DNA of 64,000 nucleotides from Rhodoferax sp. (GTDB taxonomy: Bacteria > Pseudomonadota > Gammaproteobacteria > Burkholderiales > Burkholderiaceae_C), in assembly GCA_031291305.1 (NCBI GenBank), contig JARLJH010000019.1, forward strand, positions 42,048 through 106,047, read 5' to 3'. The position numbers were made by a program, and so were the translations under genes. Each line of letters opens with the position of its first letter. The stretch's first letter is position 1. The notes below the pieces were generated by a model that saw only the letters and a program-made list of their open reading frames with translations, ran no database searches and was not told the origin of the DNA. Shown here piece by piece: positions 7,462 through 16,381 of the stretch.

Positions 7462-9192
7462 TCAAGCATGGGCTGCGTGCACCTTGTCATAAGCTTGCAG
7501 CAGCCTGTGATGCATTTCGCAGCCCTCCAGCGCCAGACCCGGCGCGCTCAGGCCCATGAAGCGGTCTTCCTGCATGATGAGGGCATGCGCCTGCGCCAGC
7601 GGACCGGCACCATACAACAATTCCAACGCATCCAGATACGGCCCGCTATCGCCCATGTCGGCCAGATGGATCAGGTTTTGAATGCAGGCGTAGACCGGCT
7701 TGCGCTGCGGGTTGAGCTGGTCAAAGTTCAGAATCCACTCGCAGCCTTCGAGCGTGGCGGCTTCGTCCCCAATGGCCAGGGCCAGCAGGGTTTTGAGTTC
7801 ACCCAGGCGCAGATCGGCCCAGAACGAGCCCGCATCGGCCGCCAGACCGATCAGCGCAGGCACCGGACGGTGGTCGGCCAGATTTGATTCATTCAGGGTT
7901 TCCAGCAAATCCGTGCACTCTTCGTCATCCAGATCGCTCAGGTTCAGGATGGCTTCACGGATCGGGTTGGCGATGCTGTTGTTCTCGAACTCCAGGTCGT
8001 CAATCGGGTAAATCTCGGACAGGCCGGGTACCAGGATGCGGCAAGCGTACACGCCCAGGTGGGTGAAATCGGCCACATAAATGTCATGACCATCCGCGTG
8101 CAGGCGCTGCACACACCAGGCGTAGTCTTCAGCCGTGGTGGTGCTGAAGTTCCAGTCGGCAAACTCAAAATCGGGCTGGTTACCCAGGAACTTCCAGTGG
8201 ATCACGCCGCTGGAATCGACAAAATGGATCTCGATGTTGGTGGAACTGGCGGTTTCTTCCAGGTCAAAACCCGGTGCCGGAAAGCCCGACAACGCATCCA
8301 GCGCGCGGCCTTGCAGCAGTTCGGTTAGCGCGCGCTCCAATGCCACTTCAAAACGCGGGTGCGCGCCAAAGCTGGCAAAACAGCCCTGGTCCTGCGGGTT
8401 CAGCAGGGTCACATTCATCACCGGGTATTGACCACCCAGCGACGCGTCCTTCACCAGAATACCAAAACCCGCCTCACGCAAAGCGGCGATACCCCGTGCC
8501 ACCCTTGGATAACGCGCTATCACTTCTTCAGGCACATCGGGCAGGCAAATGCCTTCGCTGATGATGCGCGCCTTGACGGATCGCTCAAAAATCTCGGACA
8601 GCGCCTGGGCCCGCGCTTCCATCGGTGTGTTGCCAGCCGACATGCCGTTGCTGACATACAGGTTGCCGATGATGTTGACCGGGAAGTAAACGGTGGCGCC
8701 GTCGCGCTCGCGTACATAGGGGATGGCGCAGATGCCGCGCTCATCATTGCCCGAGTTGAAATCGACTAGGCTATCAGCCTCTACCGTGCCCTGCGGGTTG
8801 TACAGCGCCTGCAACTCGGGGGTCAGCAAGGTGGCGGGCCACTCACCGTCCTCGGGCACAGCAAACCAGCGCTCTTGCGGGTAGTGCACAAAGTCGCGGT
8901 TGGCCACGTCCGGGCCGAGGTAAAAATGCGTCCAGAAATAATTGGTGGACAAGCGCTCAAAAAACTCGCCCAGCGCACTGGCCAGGCAGGCCAGGCGGCT
9001 GGCGCCCTTGCCGTTGGTGAACAGCAGCGGGCAGTCGCGGTCGCGAATATGGACCGACCAGATGCCGTCCACCGGGTTGAGCCAGCTACGTTCTTCGATA
9101 TGAAAGCCCAAAGCCTGCAGCTTGCCTTGCAGCGTGCTGATGGTGGATTCGAGGGCGGCGTCTTTGCCGGGAATAAAGGTGGTGTTATGCAT
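7462..9192 (-). CDS. ycaO: YcaO, accessory factor for ribosomal protein S12 methylthiolation
   Basis: 576 residues. Strong family match by eye to E. coli YcaO: TFIPGKDAALE at the start, SWLNPVDGIWSVHIRDRDCP, FTNGKGAS, ASALGEFFERLSTNYF, NIIGNLYVSNGMSAGNT, ASFGAHP and TELLQGR. YcaO-family ATP-binding residues lie in these blocks; the C-terminal third is the TPR-like extension seen in the E. coli type. E. coli YcaO assists RimO in modifying S12. I place the start at ATG 9192 because the match begins there; the open frame continues 26 codons upstream without similarity. Confidence 0.93.
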   Translation of the reverse strand: MHNTTFIPGKDAALESTISTLQGKLQALGFHIEERSWLNPVDGIWSVHIRDRDCPLLFTNGKGASRLACLASALGEFFERLSTNYFWTHFYLGPDVANRDFVHYPQERWFAVPEDGEWPATLLTPELQALYNPQGTVEADSLVDFNSGNDERGICAIPYVRERDGATVYFPVNIIGNLYVSNGMSAGNTPMEARAQALSEIFERSVKARIISEGICLPDVPEEVIARYPRVARGIAALREAGFGILVKDASLGGQYPVMNVTLLNPQDQGCFASFGAHPRFEVALERALTELLQGRALDALSGFPAPGFDLEETASSTNIEIHFVDSSGVIHWKFLGNQPDFEFADWNFSTTTAEDYAWCVQRLHADGHDIYVADFTHLGVYACRILVPGLSEIYPIDDLEFENNSIANPIREAILNLSDLDDEECTDLLETLNESNLADHRPVPALIGLAADAGSFWADLRLGELKTLLALAIGDEAATLEGCEWILNFDQLNPQRKPVYACIQNLIHLADMGDSGPYLDALELLYGAGPLAQAHALIMQEDRFMGLSAPGLALEGCEMHHRLLQAYDKVHAAHA

Positions 9193-9295
9193 CTTTGCAG
9201 CATAACAGCCGCGAGGCTTCTTGTTTGACCCTGCCCCCTGCGTTCCAGCGCCTCGCCCCCTAGAATCCATGTCATGATCATGCCACAGATTTACA

Positions 9296-9347
9296 TAAAA
9301 TGTGCCTATAGCCCTTGTTTTACATAGGCTTACAGCTATATTTTTTG
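9296..9347 (-). repeat. Dispersed repeat copy, intergenic
   Basis: CCTATAGCCC then TTACAGCTATATTTTTT, the reverse orientation of the family, between ycaO and the monooxygenase gene and ending 40 bp before its start. Confidence 0.7.
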
Positions 9348-9386
9348 AATCACCCGAACCACCACCTTCGCCAACAAGGAGACACC

Positions 9387-9689
9387 ATGATTCTTGAACT
9401 TGCCGACTTCTCCATCCTGCCCAACCAGAACGCCGCTTTTGAGGAAGCCATCAAACGCGGCATCAAGACGGTGATTGCGCGTTCCGAAGGTTTTGAGGGC
9501 TTCAAGCTCAACCGCTGCATCGAGAACTCCGAACGCTATGTGCTGCAAATCTTCTGGACGACGCTGGAAGATCACACCGTGGGGTTTCGCGAATCGCCCG
9601 CGTTTGGTCAATGGCGCGCCATCGTCGGCCCGTTTTTCGCCAGCCCACCGGTGGTGCAGCACTTTGACCTGGTCGCCAAATCGGCTTGA
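9387..9689 (+). CDS. Antibiotic biosynthesis monooxygenase (ABM) family protein
   Basis: 100 residues, a single dimeric alpha-beta barrel domain of the ABM type: a start like MILELADFSILPNQ, the central GFEGFKLNRCIENSERYVLQ and the end EDHTVGFRESPAFGQWRA, WRAIVGPFF. Start at ATG 9387 behind CAAGGAGACACC. Family members act as small monooxygenases or have no known substrate. The next gene, 44 bp downstream on the same strand, is an FAH-family hydrolase, so a role in aromatic or quinone degradation is possible but not shown. Confidence 0.85.
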   Translation: MILELADFSILPNQNAAFEEAIKRGIKTVIARSEGFEGFKLNRCIENSERYVLQIFWTTLEDHTVGFRESPAFGQWRAIVGPFFASPPVVQHFDLVAKSA

Positions 9690-9733
9690 AGCCGCAGGCA
9701 ACCCATTTCAGACCTTTTGAAAGGAGCCTTGCC

Positions 9734-10432
9734 ATGTCCCATTTCGTCTTTGACCCCGCGCCTGTGGTGTCTGTGCCCGTGGTGGGCGCGGATGAACAAT
9801 TTCCTGTGCATCGCATTTATTGCGTCGGCCGCAATTACGCCGAGCATGCCCAGGAGATGGGCCACACCGGGCGTGAGCCGCCGTTTTTCTTCATGAAACC
9901 CGCCGATGCGGTGGTGGTGTGCCCGCCGGGCCAGATCACCGCCCTGCCCTACCCCAGCCTGACGGCCAACCTGCACCACGAAATTGAATTGGTGGTAGCC
10001 ATCGGCGTGAGAGGCAAAAGCATCCCGGTTGACCAGGCGCTCTGGCATGTCTTCGGCTATGCCGTGGGCCTGGACATGACCCGGCGCGACCTGCAGAACG
10101 ACATGAAAAAACAGGGGCGCCCGTGGTGCATTGGCAAAGGTTTTGACCACTCAGCGCCCATCGGCATGATCACGCCAGCGTCTGCCATTCCCAACATTGA
10201 ACAGGCGGACATTGACCTGCAAGTCAACGGCAAACCGCGCCAGCATGGCCAGATCAGTCAATTGATCTGGAATGTGGCTGAAACCATCGCGCAACTGTCT
10301 GCAGCCTGGGAGCTGCAGCCCGGTGACCTGATTTACACCGGCACGCCCGCTGGGGTTGGGCCTGTGGTGACAGGAGATGTGTTGCAGGGCAACGTGACCG
10401 GACTCAAACCCATTGCAGCCCAAGTAGTTTGA
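9734..10432 (+). CDS. Fumarylacetoacetate hydrolase family protein, fumarylpyruvate hydrolase-like
   Basis: 232 residues from ATG 9734 behind GAAAGGAGCC. FAH fold: RIYCVGRNYAEHAQEMGH, PPFFFMKPADAV, metal-binding acids in HHEIELVVAIG, GLDMTRRDLQ, and YTGTPAGVGPV near the C-terminus. The size and N-terminal layout are like NagK-type fumarylpyruvate hydrolases of gentisate pathways, which cleave a carbon-carbon bond of a diketo acid with a divalent metal. No gentisate genes are nearby, so the substrate stays open. Confidence 0.85.
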   Translation: MSHFVFDPAPVVSVPVVGADEQFPVHRIYCVGRNYAEHAQEMGHTGREPPFFFMKPADAVVVCPPGQITALPYPSLTANLHHEIELVVAIGVRGKSIPVDQALWHVFGYAVGLDMTRRDLQNDMKKQGRPWCIGKGFDHSAPIGMITPASAIPNIEQADIDLQVNGKPRQHGQISQLIWNVAETIAQLSAAWELQPGDLIYTGTPAGVGPVVTGDVLQGNVTGLKPIAAQVV

Positions 10433-10466
10433 GGTGCATCAGCGGTTTCAAATTACACTGGGCGGC

Positions 10467-11012
10467 ATGCAACGCCCCCCCATCAAACACTGCAAAAACT
10501 GCGGCCATGCCGTGGTGTACCGCCTGCCCGATGACGGTGACACCAAGGAGCGCGCCGTCTGCCCAGTATGCAATACCGTGCACTATGAAAACCCGCTGAC
10601 GGTGGTCGGCACGATCCCCGCCTGGGGCGACAAGGTGCTGCTGTGCAAACGCAACATCGAGCCGCGCTTTGGCAAGTGGACGCTGCCTGCGGGTTTCATG
10701 GAACTCAACGAAACTGTGGCCGAAGGTGCCGCCCGTGAAACCACCGAAGAAGCTGGTGCGCAGTTTGAGATGGGCGAGTTTTTCTCACTGGTGAACATTG
10801 CACGAGTCGGCCAGGTACACCTGTTCTACCGCGCCCAGCTGCTCAGCGACCAGTTTGATCCCGGCTTTGAAACCCAGGAGGCACGCCTGTTCACCGAAGA
10901 CGAGGTGCCTTGGGACGAGATCGCCTTTCGCACCGTGGGCGAAACCCTGAAGCGCTACTTTGCGGACCGAAGCAAGGGACAGTTTGGCATCCATGTCTTT
11001 GATATCACCTGA
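10467..11012 (+). CDS. Nudix hydrolase with N-terminal zinc ribbon
   Basis: 181 residues from ATG 10467 (an ATG at 10434 would add 11 residues). A zinc ribbon (CKNCG ... CPVCN) opens the protein, followed by the Nudix box in the segment GFMELNETVAEGAARETTEE and then AGA (GX5EX7REUXEE pattern complete). It resembles NudC-type or ADP-ribose-type Nudix proteins that hydrolyse nucleoside diphosphate derivatives. It follows the FAH-family gene by 34 bp and may be in the same transcript. Confidence 0.9.
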   Translation: MQRPPIKHCKNCGHAVVYRLPDDGDTKERAVCPVCNTVHYENPLTVVGTIPAWGDKVLLCKRNIEPRFGKWTLPAGFMELNETVAEGAARETTEEAGAQFEMGEFFSLVNIARVGQVHLFYRAQLLSDQFDPGFETQEARLFTEDEVPWDEIAFRTVGETLKRYFADRSKGQFGIHVFDIT

Positions 11013-11114
11013 ACTTCAGGCCGTTCTGGTCATCTGGTTTTTCCGCGCTGGCGACTTTTTTGTAACCAGCGTGCTCGACGACCCGGCTTGGCTGGCCTTC
11101 ATGTTTTGCTGATG

Positions 11115-11163
11115 TTTTCAGGCGCTAGCCCCCGTCCACTAAGCGCCTACAGCTATTATTTTT
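11115..11163 (-). repeat. Dispersed repeat copy just upstream of the exonuclease gene
   Basis: GGCGCTAGCCCCCG then GCCTACAGCTATTATTTTT; ends nine bases before the ATG at 11172. Confidence 0.75.
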
Positions 11164-11171
11164 AAGCCCCC

Positions 11172-12587
11172 ATGCTGCCCTGCTACGTCCTGCTGGACCT
11201 GGAAACCACTGGTGGTAACGCGGTGCGCGATCGCGTCACCGAGATCGCCGCCGTGCGCGTCGAGCACGGCGTAGAAGTGGCACGCTGGAGCACGCTGGTC
11301 AACCCCGGCGTCACTATCTCCGGCTTTATCGAGCAACTCACCGGCATCAGCAACGCCATGGTGGCCGATGCACCGACGTTTGACGAAGTTGGCCACCAAC
11401 TGCTGAAGTTGCTGGACGGCGCGGTGCTGGTGGCGCACAACGTGCGTTTTGACCACGGCTTTTTGCAAAACGAGTTTGCCCGCATGGACGTGACACTGCG
11501 CACCAAGACCTTATGCACGGTGCGCCTGTCGCGCCTGCTGTACCCCGGCGTCAAGGGCCACGGGCTGGACGCCATCATGCAGCGCCACGGTATCAGCACC
11601 GCGTCACGCCATCGCGCCATGGGCGACGTGCAAGTCATGCAAACCTGGCTGGCACAAGTCACCCAACAGTTTGGCCCTGAGCACCTGCAACGTCAGGCGC
11701 AGGTGCTGCTGCAAGGCAGCGCCGCCCTGCCGCCTCAGCTCGACACCAACGTGGCCGACATCCCCGAAGGCCCGGGCGTGTACCTTTTTTACGGCGAGAA
11801 CAGCTTGCCGATTTACGTGGGCAAAAGTGTCAAGCTGCGCAGCCGGGTGATGTCGCACTTTCAGGCCAGTAGCCGCGAGCCACGCGAGATGCGCATCGCC
11901 CAGGAGATTCGCCGCATTGAGTGGATCGAGACGGCGGGTGAGCTGGGTGCATTGCTGCTGGAGGCCCGGCTGGTCAAGCAACACCAGCCCCTGCACAACC
12001 GCCAGCTGCGCCGCGAAAGCAATCTGTGCGCCTGGCGGCTTGACGCAAACCCGAACGCCCGGCCACTGCTGACCCTGGTGCGCGGCGCTGAACTGAGCCC
12101 GCAGCAGTTTGGCAACCTGTACGGCCCATACCGCTCCAAAAACCAAGCCATCAGCCATCTGCGCGAACTGGCTGAGCAACACGGCCTGTGCCTGCAAGCA
12201 TTGGGGCTGGAGTCGGGCAAAGGCCGCTGTTTTGCGCATCAGATTGGTCATTGCAAAGGCGTGTGCTGCGGCGGAGAAGCGCCCGAGCGCCATCACCTGC
12301 GGCTGCAAGTGGCGTTGGTGGCCGACAAACTGCGCGTGTGGCCGTTTGCCGGGCCGGTGGGGCTGCGTGAACTCAACCCGAACACTGGGCAGGCCGACAT
12401 CCACCTCTTTGACCAGTGGTGCCATCTGGCCACGGTGCGCAGCGACCAGGAACTGGCCGAGGCCCTGCAAACCCGCTCTGAAGTGCTGGCGTTTGATCTG
12501 GACAGCTACCGGCTGGCGCTGAAATACCTAATGCCACCGGGCAAATCGGGCACGTCACTGGTGGAGTTGGCGCTTCAATTCACATAG
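11172..12587 (+). CDS. DnaQ-like 3'-5' exonuclease fused to a GIY-YIG nuclease domain
   Basis: 471 residues. Residues about 1-170 are a DEDDh exonuclease like DNA polymerase III epsilon: LLDLETTGG, AHNVRFDHGFL and RHRAMGDV supply the acidic residues and His. Residues about 195-290 are a GIY-YIG domain of the UvrC/Cho type (GPGVYLFYGENSLPIYVGKS, LRSRVMSHF, and the catalytic Glu in LLLEARLVK). A C-terminal part with CFAHQIGHCKGVCCG, like the Cys-rich stretch of Cho, follows. The combination is known in proteobacteria and is thought to act in DNA repair. Its ribosome binding site is poor. Confidence 0.9.
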   Translation: MLPCYVLLDLETTGGNAVRDRVTEIAAVRVEHGVEVARWSTLVNPGVTISGFIEQLTGISNAMVADAPTFDEVGHQLLKLLDGAVLVAHNVRFDHGFLQNEFARMDVTLRTKTLCTVRLSRLLYPGVKGHGLDAIMQRHGISTASRHRAMGDVQVMQTWLAQVTQQFGPEHLQRQAQVLLQGSAALPPQLDTNVADIPEGPGVYLFYGENSLPIYVGKSVKLRSRVMSHFQASSREPREMRIAQEIRRIEWIETAGELGALLLEARLVKQHQPLHNRQLRRESNLCAWRLDANPNARPLLTLVRGAELSPQQFGNLYGPYRSKNQAISHLRELAEQHGLCLQALGLESGKGRCFAHQIGHCKGVCCGGEAPERHHLRLQVALVADKLRVWPFAGPVGLRELNPNTGQADIHLFDQWCHLATVRSDQELAEALQTRSEVLAFDLDSYRLALKYLMPPGKSGTSLVELALQFT

Positions 12588-12823
12588 AGAATACCCAACT
12601 AGCCCAGTTAATACAAGGATAAGTTGCTGTGTATTTCATAGCGTCCAAACACCCTACCATTTCAGGCAAGAGCCACACCTCCTGATGCGTTCATCACGTT
12701 CAGCCAACCGGTTCCTTGTTTGCCACGGTGTGCCAGCTTGATAGGGCATGTAATATTTGCTTCGACTTCAGGAGCAATTTGCACAATATATTCAAGGGCT
12801 AGAGGCGGGAATCGTCTATAAAG
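12588..12823. other. Intergenic stretch with two degenerate repeat remnants
   Basis: No gene seen. An ACTAGCCCAG block at about 12598-12607 and GGGCTAGAGGC at about 12795-12806, each in AT-rich surroundings, look like decayed copies of the dispersed repeat. The stretch is more AT-rich than its left neighbour. Confidence 0.4.
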
Positions 12824-14593
12824 ATGAAAACAATGCGCAACGAAAGTTACTCTCCAATCCTCAGCTCACTCGCCATTGCTGACTACCGTAGCTTTGGTGC
12901 AGAACCTCAGTATTTCCCGCAATTTTCCAAAATCAATATCCTGATTGGCCAGAACAATTGCGGGAAATCCAATGTGCTGCGATTCATCCATGATTGGCTG
13001 GCCCGGATCCAACAACACCCGCGACCAACCTTAACCCACCATGACCGGCATTTGCCGTCCGGCGGAATTGGACTGCAGTATGGAATACTTCCTCCGTACT
13101 TTGATAATGAAAAGATAGATATCGAAGCCCTATGCGGACATTTTCAAATCGAGAGAAGTTCACACTATCAATTCACACTGAATGCTCTTTTTACCGAACG
13201 ATTGAAACTTGGCAATGTTGTCAATGCACCTTGGTTTATTTTTGCAGAGGACGGCAAACTTCAGGATTCCACTTGGAAAAACGCTTTCAAGACTATCTCG
13301 GATCATGATCTGCACAATTTGTGGCAACACCTAACCCAACAAAGCGGCGGTTCAAGAGAGCAGCACTGGATACCTCAAACACTCCAAAGACTCTCACCAT
13401 CGATCCCACCATTCACCTGCCACCTCATTCCAGCCATCCGAAAAATTGGCTCCAAAGGCAGTTCCTCAGAGGAATTCAGTGGCGAGGGCCTCATCGAACG
13501 GCTGGCAAAGCTTCAAAATCCGCCGGCAGTCGAGCAACAGAGCAAAAAACTCTTCAAAAAAATCGGCGACTTCCTCCGCACGGTCACCGACAACAACAGC
13601 GCGGAAATTGAAATCCCCTACGACCGGGACACGATTCTTGTGCACATGGATGGCAAAACATTGCCTCTGGATTCCCTGGGCTCTGGCATCCATGAGGTGA
13701 TCATCCTGGCGGCCGCAGCAACAGTGCTGGATAACTGTGTCATTTGTATGGAAGAGCCCGAATTGCATCTGAACCCGATTCTTCAAAAGAAATTAGTGCG
13801 TTATTTGCAGGCGAATACGTCCAACCAGTATTTCATCACCTCGCACTCCGCCGCCTTGATGGACACGCCCGAAGCCGAGGTGTATCACATCACATTGCAC
13901 AACGGCGCGTCGCTGGTTGAACGGGTCACCTCCGACAAACAACGCTCAATGGTTTGCGAAGACCTTGGCTACCACCCCTCTGACCTGCTGCAAACCAACT
14001 GCGTCATCTGGGTCGAGGGGCCGTCAGACCGCATTTACCTGAACTGGTGGATCACGGCCATGGATGCTGAATTGGTAGAGGGCATCCACTACAGCATCAT
14101 GTTTTACGGCGGTCGCCTTGCCTCTCACCTGAGTGGTGGCGATCCAGGTGAATTCGTGGACGACTTTATCTCCTTACGGCGGCTCAACCGCAGAGGCGTC
14201 ATTCTGATTGACAGCGACAGGCCGAGAAAAGGTGCTGCGCTAAACAGTACCAAATCGAGGCTTCGCGATGAATTCGACTCAGGCCCAGGGCATGCATGGA
14301 TTACCGAAGGCCGGGAGATCGAAAACTACTTGGAACCTGAACTGCTGAAGAAAACCATCACGGCGGTGCACCCGAACATGCCGATTGCCACTGAATTCGA
14401 CAAGTACGACAACACACTAACGGTCAAAAATCGCAAAGGGGAGACAACCCAGGCATCCAAAGTGAAAGTCGCAAGCTCAATCATCAGTTCGGGAAGCCCC
14501 AACCTGGATCGTTTTAACCTGCGCATGCAGGTGAATAAGCTTGTGGCTTTTATCCAGGAATCCAATCCCGTTGTAACAGCGGCCATGCAATGA
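12824..14593 (+). CDS. OLD-family ATP-dependent endonuclease (AAA ATPase plus TOPRIM)
   Basis: 589 residues. N-terminal SMC/RecF-like ATPase: Walker A in NILIGQNNCGKSNVLRF (about residues 38-54), a signature-like LDSLGSGIHEV segment and Walker B in VICMEEPELHLNP. A TOPRIM nuclease domain follows (VIWVEGPSDRIYL Glu motif near residue 395, LIDSDRPR acidic motif near 465). Class 1 OLD proteins such as phage P2 Old and GajA of Gabija act in phage defence or DNA processing. No GajB-like helicase or other defence gene is beside it, so it would be a stand-alone OLD. Its codon use is visibly more AT-rich than its neighbours, which suggests transfer. Confidence 0.85.
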   Translation: MKTMRNESYSPILSSLAIADYRSFGAEPQYFPQFSKINILIGQNNCGKSNVLRFIHDWLARIQQHPRPTLTHHDRHLPSGGIGLQYGILPPYFDNEKIDIEALCGHFQIERSSHYQFTLNALFTERLKLGNVVNAPWFIFAEDGKLQDSTWKNAFKTISDHDLHNLWQHLTQQSGGSREQHWIPQTLQRLSPSIPPFTCHLIPAIRKIGSKGSSSEEFSGEGLIERLAKLQNPPAVEQQSKKLFKKIGDFLRTVTDNNSAEIEIPYDRDTILVHMDGKTLPLDSLGSGIHEVIILAAAATVLDNCVICMEEPELHLNPILQKKLVRYLQANTSNQYFITSHSAALMDTPEAEVYHITLHNGASLVERVTSDKQRSMVCEDLGYHPSDLLQTNCVIWVEGPSDRIYLNWWITAMDAELVEGIHYSIMFYGGRLASHLSGGDPGEFVDDFISLRRLNRRGVILIDSDRPRKGAALNSTKSRLRDEFDSGPGHAWITEGREIENYLEPELLKKTITAVHPNMPIATEFDKYDNTLTVKNRKGETTQASKVKVASSIISSGSPNLDRFNLRMQVNKLVAFIQESNPVVTAAMQ

Positions 14594-14624
14594 ACTACAG
14601 ACGGCGACTACAACCACGCAAGCC

Positions 14625-14948
14625 ATGAATCTCCTCTTCATCTGCAGCAAAAACCAATGGCGCAGCCCAACGGCCGAGCAGGTCTGGCGCAGGCAGCCGG
14701 GTTTCAGCGTGCGCTCTGCGGGCACCAGCCCGGCGGCGCGGCACCCGGTGTCCAGCGCCGACCTGGCCTGGGCCGATGTGATTTTTGCGATGGAAGAAAA
14801 GCACAAGTCACGTTTGCTGGCCGAGCACCGCAGCGTGATCGCTGGCAAACCCATTCACGTGCTCGATATTCCCGATGACTACCGCTACATGGACCCGGAG
14901 CTGGTGGAGCAGTTGCAAGCTGCAGTGAGTGGAATTCTTGGGCTGTAG
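14625..14948 (+). CDS. Small low-molecular-weight protein tyrosine phosphatase-like protein
   Basis: 107 residues. The N-terminus MNLLFICSKNQWRSPTAE holds the phosphatase P-loop C-X5-R-S (CSKNQWRS), and an acid-containing loop (DIPDDYRYMDPEL) is near the C-terminus. The protein is shorter than classical LMW phosphatases (about 150). Substrate unknown. A deleted copy of this gene is present at 19672-19748. Confidence 0.8.
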   Translation: MNLLFICSKNQWRSPTAEQVWRRQPGFSVRSAGTSPAARHPVSSADLAWADVIFAMEEKHKSRLLAEHRSVIAGKPIHVLDIPDDYRYMDPELVEQLQAAVSGILGL

Positions 14949-15000
14949 TTCTGCAGACCACGCCAGAAGGACTTGCCAAAGCATGACAAACATCATAGAA

Positions 15001-15050
15001 AATTAGGCTATAGCCCAGGTAAACACTTGACTTCTAGCTATATATTCAAA
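15001..15050 (-). repeat. Dispersed repeat copy, downstream of the phosphatase gene
   Basis: GGCTATAGCCCAGGTAAA then TTCTAGCTATATATT. It starts 52 bp after the phosphatase stop, the same distance as the copy after the deleted phosphatase gene near 19801. Confidence 0.7.
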
Positions 15051-15151
15051 AGTTTTACAACTTGGAAGCTTCCAGCAATACGCATTCCCCTGGTGTGCTG
15101 ATCGCGCTCAGTCAGCACATTCATTGACCACTCCCAACATAAGGATCCCCC

Positions 15152-16192
15152 ATGAAAGCCGTCGTTTACGAAGCCTTTTCTGCGCCACCGCAACTGCAGA
15201 ATGTCCCCGACCCGACGCCAGAATCGCACGGTGTCGTCGTCAAGGTGATGGCCACCGGCGTCTGCCGCAGCGACTGGCACGGCTGGGTCGGGCATGACAC
15301 GGACATCGTGCTGCCCCATGTGCCCGGCCATGAGCTGGCTGGCATCATCGAAGCGGTGGGCAAAGACGTGACGCGCTGGAAGATTGGCGACCGGGTGACG
15401 GTGCCGTTTGTGGCCGGCTGCGGTGCCTGCCCCGAATGCCACAGCGGCAACCACCAGGTCTGCGACCACCAGTTTCAACCCGGCTTCACCCACTGGGGCT
15501 CGTTCGCCCAGTACGTGGGCATCCACAAGGCCGACATCAACCTGGTGCGCCTGCCCGAGACATTGGACTTCGCCACCGCCGCCAGCCTGGGCTGTCGCTT
15601 TGTCACCTCATTTCGCGCCGTGGTCGATCAGGGCAAAGTGTCTGCCGGGCAATGGGTGGCGGTGCACGGCTGCGGCGGTGTAGGTCTGTCGGCCATCATG
15701 ATCGCCAACGCGATCGGGGCCAATGTGGTGGCCATCGACATTTCAGACGAGAAGCTGGCCCTGGCCAAGGCCTTGGGCGCGGTCGCCACGGTGAACGCCA
15801 CGCAGGTCGCCAATGTGGTGGAAGCCGTCACCACCATCACCCAAGGCGGTGCCCATGTGTCGCTGGACGCTCTGGGCCACCCCACAACCTGTTTCAACTC
15901 CATCAGCAACCTGCGCAAGCGCGGCAAACACATTCAGGTCGGACTGATGCTGGCCGAGAACAGCACACCGGCCATCCCGATGAGCAAAGTCATCGGCCAC
16001 GAGCTAGAAATCCTGGGGAGCCACGGCATGCAGGCGCACCGCTATGGCGCGATGATGGCGATGCTGCAAACCGGCAAGTTGGCGCCAGAAAAACTGATTG
16101 GCAAAACCATCAGCCTGGAGCAGTCCATCGCCGCGCTGATGGGGATGGACAAGTTTGAGGCGACGGGGGTGACGGTGATCACGGAGTTTTGA
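15152..16192 (+). CDS. Zinc-dependent alcohol dehydrogenase (MDR family)
   Basis: 346 residues, start behind AAGGATCCCCC. Medium-chain dehydrogenase: catalytic zinc ligands in [10 protein letters not shown] and PGHELAG, four-Cys structural zinc loop [15 protein letters not shown], and a Rossmann motif [12 protein letters not shown] around residue 174. It oxidises an alcohol or reduces an aldehyde with a nicotinamide cofactor; the substrate cannot be told from sequence. It stands alone. Confidence 0.92.
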   Translation: MKAVVYEAFSAPPQLQNVPDPTPESHGVVVKVMATGVCRSDWHGWVGHDTDIVLPHVPGHELAGIIEAVGKDVTRWKIGDRVTVPFVAGCGACPECHSGNHQVCDHQFQPGFTHWGSFAQYVGIHKADINLVRLPETLDFATAASLGCRFVTSFRAVVDQGKVSAGQWVAVHGCGGVGLSAIMIANAIGANVVAIDISDEKLALAKALGAVATVNATQVANVVEAVTTITQGGAHVSLDALGHPTTCFNSISNLRKRGKHIQVGLMLAENSTPAIPMSKVIGHELEILGSHGMQAHRYGAMMAMLQTGKLAPEKLIGKTISLEQSIAALMGMDKFEATGVTVITEF

Positions 16193-16381
16193 CGTTGAAC
16201 GTTGGCCACCTTGGTCCACAGTCTGTTGTCGCCGCCCTCATTTGACCAACCACGCCAATTTTGGCCCTGAGGCGCGCGCGTGGTGCATTTAGTTCAACCA
16301 TCCCCTTGGCTGGCCCGAGTTTTACTTAATTCATTCTTGCAACATCAGCTTTGGGAGTGGCGGCACGGGCGACCTCTGCCT

